Shown piece after piece: positions 10,853 to 18,666 of a stretch of 64,000 nucleotides of DNA. This stretch comes from an uncultured Bacilli bacterium (GTDB taxonomy: Bacteria; Bacillota_I; Bacilli_A; RF39; UBA660). Under the pieces are notes generated by a model. That model did no database searches. It had not been told where the DNA came from and worked only from the letters and a program-made list of their open reading frames with translations. The position numbers and the translations under genes are program-made. Position 1 is the stretch's first letter. The number at the start of each line of letters is the position of its first letter. The stretch covers positions 1 to 64,000 of the forward strand of contig CANRDN010000003.1 in the NCBI GenBank assembly GCA_947629375.1. Reading direction: 5' to 3'.

Positions 10853-11957
10853 GATATTAACAATTATTGCAGTTGCTTTAGCATTCCTAGCAGGAGGAGA
10901 GTTTACCTATATTTGGTTTAATAGCGATGATGAGGTAGCTCAAAATGGATCTGAAAAATCGATGGTTTACAACAGTTGTTCTAATTGTATGACAGGAACG
11001 ATGGTTGTCGAAAATGGTGGAATAAGAGAAACAGTTAAGAAGTCATATGACTCAGTAGTAATGATTAAAAATACTTTAAAGAATGGTTCTGCTGCATCAG
11101 GAAGTGGATTTGTTTACAAAGTAGATGATGACTATGGATACATTATGACTAACCAACACGTTGTCGATGGTGCTGCTAAAATAACTGTTAAGTTTGCAAG
11201 TGACGAAGAAGTTGAAGGAACAGTTTTAGGTGGAGATAAATACATTGATATTGCGGTCGTTCGTGTACCAGTTAAATATGTTATCTCAATTGCTAAAATT
11301 GGATCAACTGAAGATTTACAAATTGGTGAGACAGTTGTTGCTATTGGAACACCAGTTGGAGAAGAGTACTATAACACAGTAACAGGTGGTTATATTTCTG
11401 GACTTAATAGAAAAGTAACAGTAAGTGTCGATTCTCAAAATGACTGGGTTCAAGATGTACTTCAAATCGATGCATCAATAAATCCAGGTAACAGTGGTGG
11501 TGTTTTACTTAATGTAAACGGTGAGGTAATCGGAGTAACTTCCTTAAAACTTGTAAATGACAGTATCGAAGGAATGGGCTTTGCCATAAAGATTGAAGAC
11601 GCAATGAAACATATCGACAGTATGGAAAAAGGTAAAAAAATTGAAAGACCACTTTTAGGAATTACTAATATAAATGTCACTGAGACAGCTTACTTAAAAA
11701 GATATGGAATAACACTTGATGACAGTATCGAAGAAGGTATCGTTGTCTTAGAAGTTGAAAAAGATTCAATCTGTGATGAAGCAGGAATTAAAAAAGGCGA
11801 CGTAATAGTAAAACTTGATGGAGATAAAGTAACTAATACAGCATACTTAAAATATCTTTTATATCAACATAATATCGGTGATACAATCAAGCTAACTTAT
11901 ATTAGAGGAACACAAGAAAAAGTAGTTCAACTTACATTATCTCAAGCTGCAGACTAA
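10842..11957 (+). CDS. HtrA/DegP-like membrane serine protease
   Basis: A 371-aa trypsin-like S1C protease with a PDZ domain, acting in envelope protein quality control. One N-terminal membrane segment (5-25) anchors it. The catalytic triad is H106 (TNQHVVDG), D136 (YIDIAVV) and S218 (NPGNSGG). The PDZ domain covers about 290-365. The start is GTG 10842 with GAGG seven nt upstream, inside the end of the Abi gene. Low-GC Gram-positives usually have one or more such proteases (HtrA, HtrB, YyxA); which one this is cannot be told. A terminator follows. Confidence 0.93.
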   Translation: MKNKILTIIAVALAFLAGGEFTYIWFNSDDEVAQNGSEKSMVYNSCSNCMTGTMVVENGGIRETVKKSYDSVVMIKNTLKNGSAASGSGFVYKVDDDYGYIMTNQHVVDGAAKITVKFASDEEVEGTVLGGDKYIDIAVVRVPVKYVISIAKIGSTEDLQIGETVVAIGTPVGEEYYNTVTGGYISGLNRKVTVSVDSQNDWVQDVLQIDASINPGNSGGVLLNVNGEVIGVTSLKLVNDSIEGMGFAIKIEDAMKHIDSMEKGKKIERPLLGITNINVTETAYLKRYGITLDDSIEEGIVVLEVEKDSICDEAGIKKGDVIVKLDGDKVTNTAYLKYLLYQHNIGDTIKLTYIRGTQEKVVQLTLSQAAD

Positions 11958-11958
11958 T

Positions 11959-11980
11959 AGGAACTTCGGTTCCTTTTTCT
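11959..11980 (+). terminator. Terminator after htrA
   Basis: AGGAAC (11959-11964), a TTCG tetraloop and GTTCCT (11969-11974), followed by TTTT. Confidence 0.9.
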
Positions 11981-12047
11981 TTTGAATAAAAATCTCTAAA
12001 AAGAATATATTAATTAATAAAGATATAACCTTTTTGGAGATGAAAAA

Positions 12048-13322
12048 ATGGAGTTTGTCGAACTTACTGATAAAGAATATCAAGACTTTGTCTCTCATCA
12101 CGAGCAAGAAAACTATATGCAAACACTGGAATTAAAAAGATTCAAAGAAAAGAATAATTTAAAATGTTATTTAGTGGGAGTAAAAGATAACAATAAAGTA
12201 GTAGCAGCATCTTTACTATATTCCTTAGGAACTTTTTTGCACAAGGAAAAGTTTTATTCTTCTCGAGGATTCATTCTTGATTACAATGATAAAAAGTTAT
12301 TAACATTTTTTGTGGATAATTTAAAAAAATTTATTAAAGATAAAAACGGAATGTCGATTACTATTGATCCGAATGTTATTTATCGTATTAGAACAAGTGA
12401 GGGAAATTTAATTGATGATAACAAAAACGATAAAGTTATAAATACCTTAAAATCTTTAGGATTCAAACATTTCGGATTTAATAGGTACTTTGAAACGAAA
12501 CAAGTAAGATGGGTATATCGTCTCGAATTAAAGGATACTTATGAAAGTTTAAAAACAAAATTCTTAAAGTCGACGAGAAAAAATATCGAAGCAACTCACA
12601 ATAATGGTGTAAAAATAAGAATAGGTAAAAAAGAAGATATTAAAAGCCTATTCAAAATCTTTAAAGAGACGGCTGAAAGAGATCAATTTAATACCAAAAG
12701 TTATGATTATTACAAGTCTATGTTTGAAAATATGCCACATCAAATAAAAGTCTATATGGCATATATCGATACAAAATTACATTTAAATCTAACAAAGAAA
12801 AAACTAGAAGAAGAACTATCAAATAATAAAGTTCTAGAAGAAAAAATGAAAGTAGACAAAGTTGGTAATAAATTAAGAAATAAAAAAGAAATATCTGATA
12901 ATTTAATTTCTAAGTATTATGAAGAAATAAAAGAAGCAGAGGATATGGTAAGAGAAAATCCAAATGGTATAGATATTGGTGCTCTTATTTCGATGAAGTC
13001 TGGAACTGACTATATTTCCTTGAGCAGTGGCACATTAACTAATTATAAGAAGTTTTATCCTAAGTATGCCTTATATGAAGCTCATATCGAAGATGCTTAT
13101 AAAATGGGATTTAAATATGCAAATTTTTATGGAATAGCAGGCGACTTCAATAAAGATAATAAGTATTATGGTATTTACGAATTCAAAAAGGGATTCAATG
13201 GTAATATTGTCGAGTATATCGGAGAATTTACTTTGGGTATTGGGTTTACTTACAAGCTCTTTACTTCTTTAAAAAATATGAAAGAAAGATTAATTTCTAA
13301 AAGAAAAAAGATTGCTCTTTAA
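12048..13322 (+). CDS. FemABX-family peptidoglycan bridge aminoacyltransferase (copy 1)
   Basis: A 424-aa FemABX protein. These enzymes use aminoacyl-tRNA to add amino acids to the lysine side chain of lipid II, building the peptidoglycan interpeptide bridge at the inner face of the membrane. The order is typical: first GNAT-like half, the KSTRKNIEAT block, a coiled-coil arm (about 245-300), then the ISMKSGTDYISLSSG and GIYEFKKGFNG blocks. An SD-like GGAG precedes the start. It faces two paralogues on the other strand (13336-15842) and converges with them. Which residue it adds cannot be read from sequence. Confidence 0.9.
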   Translation: MEFVELTDKEYQDFVSHHEQENYMQTLELKRFKEKNNLKCYLVGVKDNNKVVAASLLYSLGTFLHKEKFYSSRGFILDYNDKKLLTFFVDNLKKFIKDKNGMSITIDPNVIYRIRTSEGNLIDDNKNDKVINTLKSLGFKHFGFNRYFETKQVRWVYRLELKDTYESLKTKFLKSTRKNIEATHNNGVKIRIGKKEDIKSLFKIFKETAERDQFNTKSYDYYKSMFENMPHQIKVYMAYIDTKLHLNLTKKKLEEELSNNKVLEEKMKVDKVGNKLRNKKEISDNLISKYYEEIKEAEDMVRENPNGIDIGALISMKSGTDYISLSSGTLTNYKKFYPKYALYEAHIEDAYKMGFKYANFYGIAGDFNKDNKYYGIYEFKKGFNGNIVEYIGEFTLGIGFTYKLFTSLKNMKERLISKRKKIAL

Positions 13323-13335
13323 CTATCAGCAATCT

Positions 13336-14550
13336 TTATTTTGTTTTCTTATATCCCCAAAGCATAAGTTTATATAACTTGTATTTAGCTTTAGAAAGTA
13401 TCAAATCAAACTCACCAATTAATTCGACAACTCTTCCGTTAAAGCCTCTTTTAAATTCATAAACTCCATACATATCATTATTTTCTTTTTCAAAATTTCC
13501 ACTTATTCCATAGAAGTTATAAGTGTCACAACCTCTTTTCATCGCATCTTTTATTGTTACCCATTTAATTAAATATTGAGCATCAAATTTCATATATTCG
13601 TCATAGGCACCACCGAAAAGATTCAAATATTCTTTTCCACATACGATTGATAAAGTACCTGCTAGAGGAATTTTACTTCCGTGTTCTTCTTTAAGTTTTT
13701 CATAATCTTTAATTTTATTTTTATACTCTTCAATTTCTTGTAAATGGTGATCTTTAATATCTTGATAATTTTCTATAGTCTTAATTTCTTCTTTAAAAGT
13801 TTTAATTCCTAAATCGATATCAAGATAACAAATATTTATAATTAAATCATCACCTAAAGCATTATACATATTTTCATAGTAAGAATAAGGTCTATCGACA
13901 AATCCTCTTCTAGAACTTGTGTGTTCCATAATGCTTTTATATTCATTAAGTTTATCTATACCAACTTGTTCTACGACTAGACCAGTTTTTTCTGTTTTTC
14001 TTATGTACTTTCTATAGTGTTTAGTAAATCCTGAAAAGATTTCTTCTTCAGTTTTATCTTTTAAATCTAAAACAAACATCCATCTAGGTTGTAACTCTTT
14101 TGTTATATCTTTATTAAATCCATAATGGTCAAATCCATACTCTTTTAAAAATGTAACAAGATTAGAATTATCGATTCCACCTTCTACTTCTTTACCATCA
14201 ATATCTCTTTCTTTGTGTTGAACATAAGGATCAATCTTTAACATAAATCCTTTTTCTTTTAGAACATATTCTTTTAATCCATCTAGAAACTCTTTTAAAA
14301 GTTTTCTATCATCATAATCGATTAAGACACCTCTAGGAGCATAAAATAATTTTAAACCAAAGGGAAACTTCTTAAATAATAATAGTGTAGCAGCAACAAC
14401 CTTATTGTCTTTTTTCATTCCTACTAATTTGTAGCCCCAGCCATTTTTTTCTTTTAGTTTTCCCCAGTATTCTTTTTGATAAAATGTTAGATATTTATTT
14501 TTACTAGCAAATTTATCATATTCTTTACTATTTAATTCTTCTATTTTCAT
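13336..14550 (-). CDS. FemABX-family peptidoglycan bridge aminoacyltransferase (copy 2)
   Basis: A 404-aa paralogue of its neighbours with the same layout: N-terminal half with PFGLKLFYAPRGVLIDYDD, the KHYRKYIRKTEKTGL block, a helical coiled-coil arm near 225-265, then KEYLNLFGG and YGVYEFKRGFNG. ATG 14550 is preferred because GAGGTGG lies just upstream; a GTG nine nt earlier is in frame. It is 17 nt downstream of copy 3 and clearly in the same operon. Tandem FemABX genes usually add successive residues of the bridge; that role is inferred. Confidence 0.9.
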   Translation of the reverse strand: MKIEELNSKEYDKFASKNKYLTFYQKEYWGKLKEKNGWGYKLVGMKKDNKVVAATLLLFKKFPFGLKLFYAPRGVLIDYDDRKLLKEFLDGLKEYVLKEKGFMLKIDPYVQHKERDIDGKEVEGGIDNSNLVTFLKEYGFDHYGFNKDITKELQPRWMFVLDLKDKTEEEIFSGFTKHYRKYIRKTEKTGLVVEQVGIDKLNEYKSIMEHTSSRRGFVDRPYSYYENMYNALGDDLIINICYLDIDLGIKTFKEEIKTIENYQDIKDHHLQEIEEYKNKIKDYEKLKEEHGSKIPLAGTLSIVCGKEYLNLFGGAYDEYMKFDAQYLIKWVTIKDAMKRGCDTYNFYGISGNFEKENNDMYGVYEFKRGFNGRVVELIGEFDLILSKAKYKLYKLMLWGYKKTK

Positions 14551-14567
14551 TGTTACCACCTCTAATA

Positions 14568-15842
14568 TTATTTGTTTTCTTTTTTACTTTTCTTTTTTGA
14601 TAATTTTCTATGTATTGGAATTAAAACATTAAAGATTTTATAGACAAACTTTTTAAATACATAATCAAATTCTCCAATAAACTCTGTATATTCTCCTCCA
14701 AGTCTTTTCTTAAATAGCCATATACCATATTCTGGATCATCTTGACTAGGGTTATATGAAGTTCCAAAAAAATCAATTGTCTTATATCCTTCGTTTACTG
14801 CATCTTTAATTATTTCAAAATACATCAAGTAATTTGAATTTAATGTTCTTAAGGAAGAATGATTACCACCGTGTACTGTCCAAACTTTATCCCCATATTT
14901 AGCTGTTATCATTGATGATAAAGGAAGTCTATCTTCTTTAACTTCTTTTATCTCGTCGATTACTTTTGTAAGTCTATTCGCTTGATTCAACATTTCTTTT
15001 TTCTTATTTTCACTTTTCTTATTGTTTTCTTTTTCTAAATCTTCAATTACTTTATTAACTTCTTTTAAGTTTGAATTCAATAAGTTTAAAGTTTTCTTTT
15101 TATTTAAATAGACAACATATATATCACTATGGTTTTCTTTATGCAATTCTTTATAGAAATTTGTGTAATATTTTTTAGAATAAATTGAAATGTCGTTTCG
15201 TTCTGCAGTATCTTGCATTGTTTTATAAAAGTCATCGATACTATTTTCATCGTTTTTAACTATTTCAAGTTCATATTGATTTCCTCTTCCAACGACATTT
15301 CTAGTTGTCGAATGACAATTGTTTTTAATTGATTCAATTCCTTGAGTTAAATCAAGTCTAAAAGTATATCTTGGTTGATTATGTTCAAAAGCTTTATTGA
15401 ATCCTAGATGTTTATAACCTATCTTCTGTAAAAATTTAAGAAGCTCAAAATTATCGATGCCTTCAACTTTATTACCATCAAGGTCTAATGTTTGAAGTTT
15501 GATATCAGGATCTATTTTTAAAAATAGAGCTTTCTTACTTTTAGCAAACTCTTTAATTTTATTAGTAAATTCTTCTATTATTTCGTGATTGTTATAGTCA
15601 CAGACAAATCCACGAGGACTATAGAAGTAAGAATAACCTAGATAAAGCTTTCTTTCTAGTAAAAGAGCAGTTGCCACTAATTTTTCTTTATCGTCTACAA
15701 GACCAACATAATAGGGAGTAACATTCTTATTTTCTTTAGAAAATTCTCCCCATACATAACTTTGTAAAAAATGAGATTTACTCTTGTGATTTAATACAAA
15801 TTTTTCATATTTTGTTTTTTCTACATTGTCAATAAATTTCAT
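14568..15842 (-). CDS. FemABX-family peptidoglycan bridge aminoacyltransferase (copy 3)
   Basis: A 424-aa FemABX protein with SYFYSPRGFVCDY in the first half, the STTRNVVGRG block, a long charged coiled coil (about 220-275) and the C-terminal EYGIWLFKKRLGGEYTEFIG block. The start is ATG 15842 with GAGG nine nt upstream; an in-frame upstream extension to 15863 lacks a ribosome-binding site. It is the first gene of a two-gene minus-strand operon with a good promoter (TTGACT-N17-TATACT) behind it. Confidence 0.9.
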   Translation of the reverse strand: MKFIDNVEKTKYEKFVLNHKSKSHFLQSYVWGEFSKENKNVTPYYVGLVDDKEKLVATALLLERKLYLGYSYFYSPRGFVCDYNNHEIIEEFTNKIKEFAKSKKALFLKIDPDIKLQTLDLDGNKVEGIDNFELLKFLQKIGYKHLGFNKAFEHNQPRYTFRLDLTQGIESIKNNCHSTTRNVVGRGNQYELEIVKNDENSIDDFYKTMQDTAERNDISIYSKKYYTNFYKELHKENHSDIYVVYLNKKKTLNLLNSNLKEVNKVIEDLEKENNKKSENKKKEMLNQANRLTKVIDEIKEVKEDRLPLSSMITAKYGDKVWTVHGGNHSSLRTLNSNYLMYFEIIKDAVNEGYKTIDFFGTSYNPSQDDPEYGIWLFKKRLGGEYTEFIGEFDYVFKKFVYKIFNVLIPIHRKLSKKKSKKENK

Positions 15843-15864
15843 AGTTATCATCCTCAATAACAAA

Positions 15865-15893
15865 AGTATAATATTTTAAATAATAAAAGTCAA
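15865..15893 (-). promoter_or_regulatory. Promoter of the minus-strand femX operon
   Basis: On the minus strand, TTGACT (15893-15888), a 17-bp spacer and TATACT (15870-15865). It is back to back with the rightward promoter at 15896-15926, so the two operons share a 100-bp control region. Confidence 0.7.
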
Positions 15894-15895
15894 AC

Positions 15896-15926
15896 TTGAT
15901 ACATTGTGAAAATTTTGTGATATAAT
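15896..15926 (+). promoter_or_regulatory. Promoter of the coiled-coil / deacetylase pair
   Basis: TTGATA (15896-15901), a 19-bp spacer and an extended -10 TGa TATAAT (box 15921-15926), 20 nt before the start codon at 15947. Confidence 0.6.
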
Positions 15927-15946
15927 TGTTATCGTTGGAGTAAGAT

Positions 15947-16219
15947 ATGAAGAAAGTTATATTAAATTTAATTCTTGTAATTTTATTTATTGGGTCTATT
16001 ATTTGTGTGGCCAATGCTTTTTCAAAATATCAAGAATACAAAAACACTAAAGAAAGCAGAACCAATATTAAAGAAATAGAAAATAAAATTGAAGAAGTAG
16101 AAAAAGAAATAGAAGATAGCAAAGAAGAGATTGAAAAAATAAAAGAAGAACAAAAAGATAAAATAAAGTTGGTAGAAGAATGGAAAGCCAAAATAGAAAA
16201 AATAAAATCATATATGTAA
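15947..16219 (+). CDS. Small membrane protein with coiled coil
   Basis: A 90-aa protein with one N-terminal membrane segment (about 5-25) and a charged heptad-like helix from about 35 to the end, rich in Glu, Lys and Ile. The shape recalls FtsL/DivIC-type division proteins or a small periplasmic-side coiled-coil adaptor, but no family is recognised. GGAG lies upstream. Its last 40 nt overlap the polysaccharide deacetylase gene, so the two are probably translated as a coupled pair in the envelope block. Confidence 0.75.
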   Translation: MKKVILNLILVILFIGSIICVANAFSKYQEYKNTKESRTNIKEIENKIEEVEKEIEDSKEEIEKIKEEQKDKIKLVEEWKAKIEKIKSYM

Positions 16220-17121
16220 TTACTTTATTAATTCTTTTAATTATCTCATCTGGTTCTATATTTCTTTATTATTACTTCGACGAAAAAACAAAAATTAAAA
16301 TAAAATTTAATAAAACTGAAGAAGAAAAATATCAAATAAGAGAAGCATTATATTATGATAAGTTAGATGAACTTTCTAAGGTTCAAGATGAAAAGAAAGA
16401 GTATGATAATTTAGATAACCAAATTGAAATTTTAAGAAATGATTATTTTAAATCAATTAAAGCTTTAGAAGATGCGATTAAAAGTGGTAAATCAAAAGCT
16501 AAGATTGCTTATTTAACTTTTGATGATGGACCTTATTATAATACTTATAAAGTTTTGGATATTTTAGATAAATATAACGTTAAAGCAACGTTCTTCACAA
16601 CTAACATAAATGGAGAAAAATGTTTCGATGATAGATCTAAAGAGTGTTATCCACTATATAAAGAATATGTAAAAAGAGGGCATACAATTGCTAATCATAC
16701 TTATACTCATGGAATTTGGAAAGGTCTTTATAGTAGTGTTGACTCATTTATGACTGCTGTTATAAAGCAAGAAGATTTAGTAAAAAGAGAAACTGGTGGA
16801 TATGTTACAAAGATTGTAAGGTTTCCTGGTGGAAGCCCAACGGCTGGAAAATTGAAAAACGGAATAATAGAAAAATTAAGAGCAAGAGGTTACGGCTGGG
16901 TTGACTGGTCTGCTCAAGATGGAGATGGTGGAGGCTTAAAATCTAAAGAAGAAGCTCGAGCTAACTTTAAAGCATCTATTAATCAAAATATAGAAGTAGT
17001 ACTTTTCCACGATTACAATAATATTACGACATCTCTATTGCCAGAGTTTATTGAGTATTTACAAAAAAATGGTTATATTTTACTTCCGTTATTTTACGAA
17101 AGCAGTGTCATAAACAAATAA
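16180..17121 (+). CDS. Membrane-anchored polysaccharide (peptidoglycan) deacetylase
   Basis: A 313-aa NodB-domain deacetylase, probably acting on cell-wall or capsular N-acetylglucosamine outside the cell. An N-terminal membrane anchor (about 10-30) and a coiled-coil linker precede the catalytic domain. Motif 1 is TFDDGP (113-118, with the D115/D116 pair), the metal-binding histidines are H173 and H177 in NHTYTH, motif 3 is RFPGG (214-218) and motif 5 contains LFHD (275-278). All catalytic motifs are present. PgdA is the nearest well-known enzyme. It overlaps the preceding small coiled-coil gene. Confidence 0.9.
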   Translation: MESQNRKNKIIYVITLLILLIISSGSIFLYYYFDEKTKIKIKFNKTEEEKYQIREALYYDKLDELSKVQDEKKEYDNLDNQIEILRNDYFKSIKALEDAIKSGKSKAKIAYLTFDDGPYYNTYKVLDILDKYNVKATFFTTNINGEKCFDDRSKECYPLYKEYVKRGHTIANHTYTHGIWKGLYSSVDSFMTAVIKQEDLVKRETGGYVTKIVRFPGGSPTAGKLKNGIIEKLRARGYGWVDWSAQDGDGGGLKSKEEARANFKASINQNIEVVLFHDYNNITTSLLPEFIEYLQKNGYILLPLFYESSVINK

Positions 17122-17149
17122 AAAGCGTTAAAGATATTTATCCTAACGC
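17119..17149 (-). terminator. Terminator of the ZIP transporter gene
   Basis: On the minus strand, GCGTTA / TAACGC (17149-17144 with 17130-17125) around a 13-nt loop that includes the stop codon, followed by CTTTTTATTT. It may work weakly for the facing deacetylase gene too. Confidence 0.6.
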
Positions 17150-17932
17150 AATATCAAGCACCATCATAACAGCAAAACCAAAAAGACTGAATAGGGCCAT
17201 TAGGTCCTTTTTTTCATTTGATTGACTAGCAGGAATTAACTCTTGGATTACAACATAGATCATTGCACCCGCAGCAAAAGAAAGAAGAAACGGCAAAATT
17301 AATCTAACTTTTAAGACTAAGAGAGCTCCGATAACTCCTGATATTGGTTCTACAAAACCACTTAATTGTCCAAAGAAAAATGCTTTTTTACAAGAAAGGC
17401 CTTCTCTTCTTAAAGGAACACTTACGGCAGTTCCTTCAGGAAAGTTTTGAAGACCGATTCCTAAAGCTAAGACACAGGCACTACCAAGAGTTGCACCATC
17501 AAGACCATAGAAGATAGAACCGAAAGCTACTCCTACTGCTAATCCTTCGGGAATGTTGTGAAGTGTAATTGATAAAACAAGCATAATTACTCTTTTAACA
17601 CTACTAGAGTTTTTATTGTTTTCATAGAGTCTTTCAAAAACTTTATCACCAATAAAAAGAAACAAACCTCCAAAGAAAAAACCTAAAGTAGTAACAAGCC
17701 ATATTGTCATATGTAGATTTTCAGCCATATCGATTGCAGGTGATAAAAGAGAAAAGAAGGAAGCTGCAATCATAATACCAGCAGCAAACCCTAACATCCC
17801 ATCCATTAAATTTTTATTAACACTTTTAAAGAAAAAAACTAAAGCAGCACCTAAAAGAGTAATTAACCAAGTAAATATTGTTGCAAATAGTGCTTGAATA
17901 ACTGGATTTAATTCCACAAAAAAATTAATCAT
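17138..17932 (-). CDS. ZIP-family metal transporter (ZupT/GufA-like)
   Basis: A 264-aa integral membrane protein with about eight hydrophobic segments. The two metal-site helices are clear: LHNIPEGLAVG and LQNFPEGTAVS, the HNxPEG and NxPEG signatures of ZIP zinc/iron importers. I chose ATG 17932, with AGGTG just upstream; a longer in-frame start at 17995 would add 21 residues without a ribosome-binding site. It is transcribed alone, divergent from the zinc-ribbon genes that follow at 18049, and the nearby zinc-rich proteins are suggestive but not proof of a link. Confidence 0.92.
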   Translation of the reverse strand: MINFFVELNPVIQALFATIFTWLITLLGAALVFFFKSVNKNLMDGMLGFAAGIMIAASFFSLLSPAIDMAENLHMTIWLVTTLGFFFGGLFLFIGDKVFERLYENNKNSSSVKRVIMLVLSITLHNIPEGLAVGVAFGSIFYGLDGATLGSACVLALGIGLQNFPEGTAVSVPLRREGLSCKKAFFFGQLSGFVEPISGVIGALLVLKVRLILPFLLSFAAGAMIYVVIQELIPASQSNEKKDLMALFSLFGFAVMMVLDIALG

Positions 17933-18009
17933 TTTTTCACCTAAAGTATTATATGAAAAATGAATTTTTATGCATCTAAAAAGTAATAATAACAATAAAT
18001 TTAAATATA

Positions 18010-18018
18010 TGTTATAAT
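18010..18018 (+). promoter_or_regulatory. Extended -10 promoter of the zinc-ribbon genes
   Basis: TGt TATAAT with the box at 18013-18018; no clear -35 is seen. The start codon is at 18049. Confidence 0.5.
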
Positions 18019-18048
18019 AATTATAGAGTAAAGAAAGAAGTGGTTAGT

Positions 18049-18651
18049 ATGTATTGTTCTAAATGTGGAAAGAAAAAGAAAGACTGTAATTGCAGTAACA
18101 AAGAAAAGAAAACACCTGTATCTGCAATTATAAGTGTCATTTTATTAACATTAATTATTTTAGGTGGATGTTTTTTACTAGTATACTTTAAAGATAATGA
18201 AATTTTAAGTGATGTCTTTGAAAAAGAAGAAAATGTAGAAAGTAAAGAAAAAGGTAATAGTAATAAAACAAATCAAAAAAATAAACAGGATAAAACTGAT
18301 AAAGTAGAAAACGAGGACAAAAAAGATAAAGATGACGAAGTAACTGAAGAACAAACTAAATATGTTACATCAGTTAAAGAATATGTAAGTACCGTCGATG
18401 GTTCAACAAACTTTATATTGTATCCTGATGGAACTGTTAAAGGAAAGCGTAATTTTTGTGAAGGTTTTGTCGATTATACTGGAACATATGAATTAGATGG
18501 TGATAAAGTAACATTATTTATTACAGAACCTTGGAGTGGAGAAACAATAAAAGAAGTATTTAAAATTGGTTCCGATGATGTAGCAACTCACTATTCAGGT
18601 GATGATTATTTACCTATCTGTTGTGGCCCAGATTTTAAATTGAAAAAGTAG
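18049..18651 (+). CDS. Zinc-ribbon membrane protein
   Basis: A 200-aa protein: an N-terminal short zinc ribbon (MYCSKCG with a second CNC pair), one membrane segment at about 25-46, a Lys/Asn/Asp-rich linker to about 105, and a C-terminal domain of about 90 residues with VDYTGTYELDGDKVTL, the pattern of a small beta-rich domain that reads like a lipocalin or META-type fold. The C-terminal part also has four cysteines. ATG 18049 is preferred to GTG 18040. It sits 15 nt before the eleven-ribbon protein and is co-transcribed with it. Function unknown. Confidence 0.75.
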   Translation: MYCSKCGKKKKDCNCSNKEKKTPVSAIISVILLTLIILGGCFLLVYFKDNEILSDVFEKEENVESKEKGNSNKTNQKNKQDKTDKVENEDKKDKDDEVTEEQTKYVTSVKEYVSTVDGSTNFILYPDGTVKGKRNFCEGFVDYTGTYELDGDKVTLFITEPWSGETIKEVFKIGSDDVATHYSGDDYLPICCGPDFKLKK

Positions 18652-18666
18652 TAAGGAGGAGTAACA

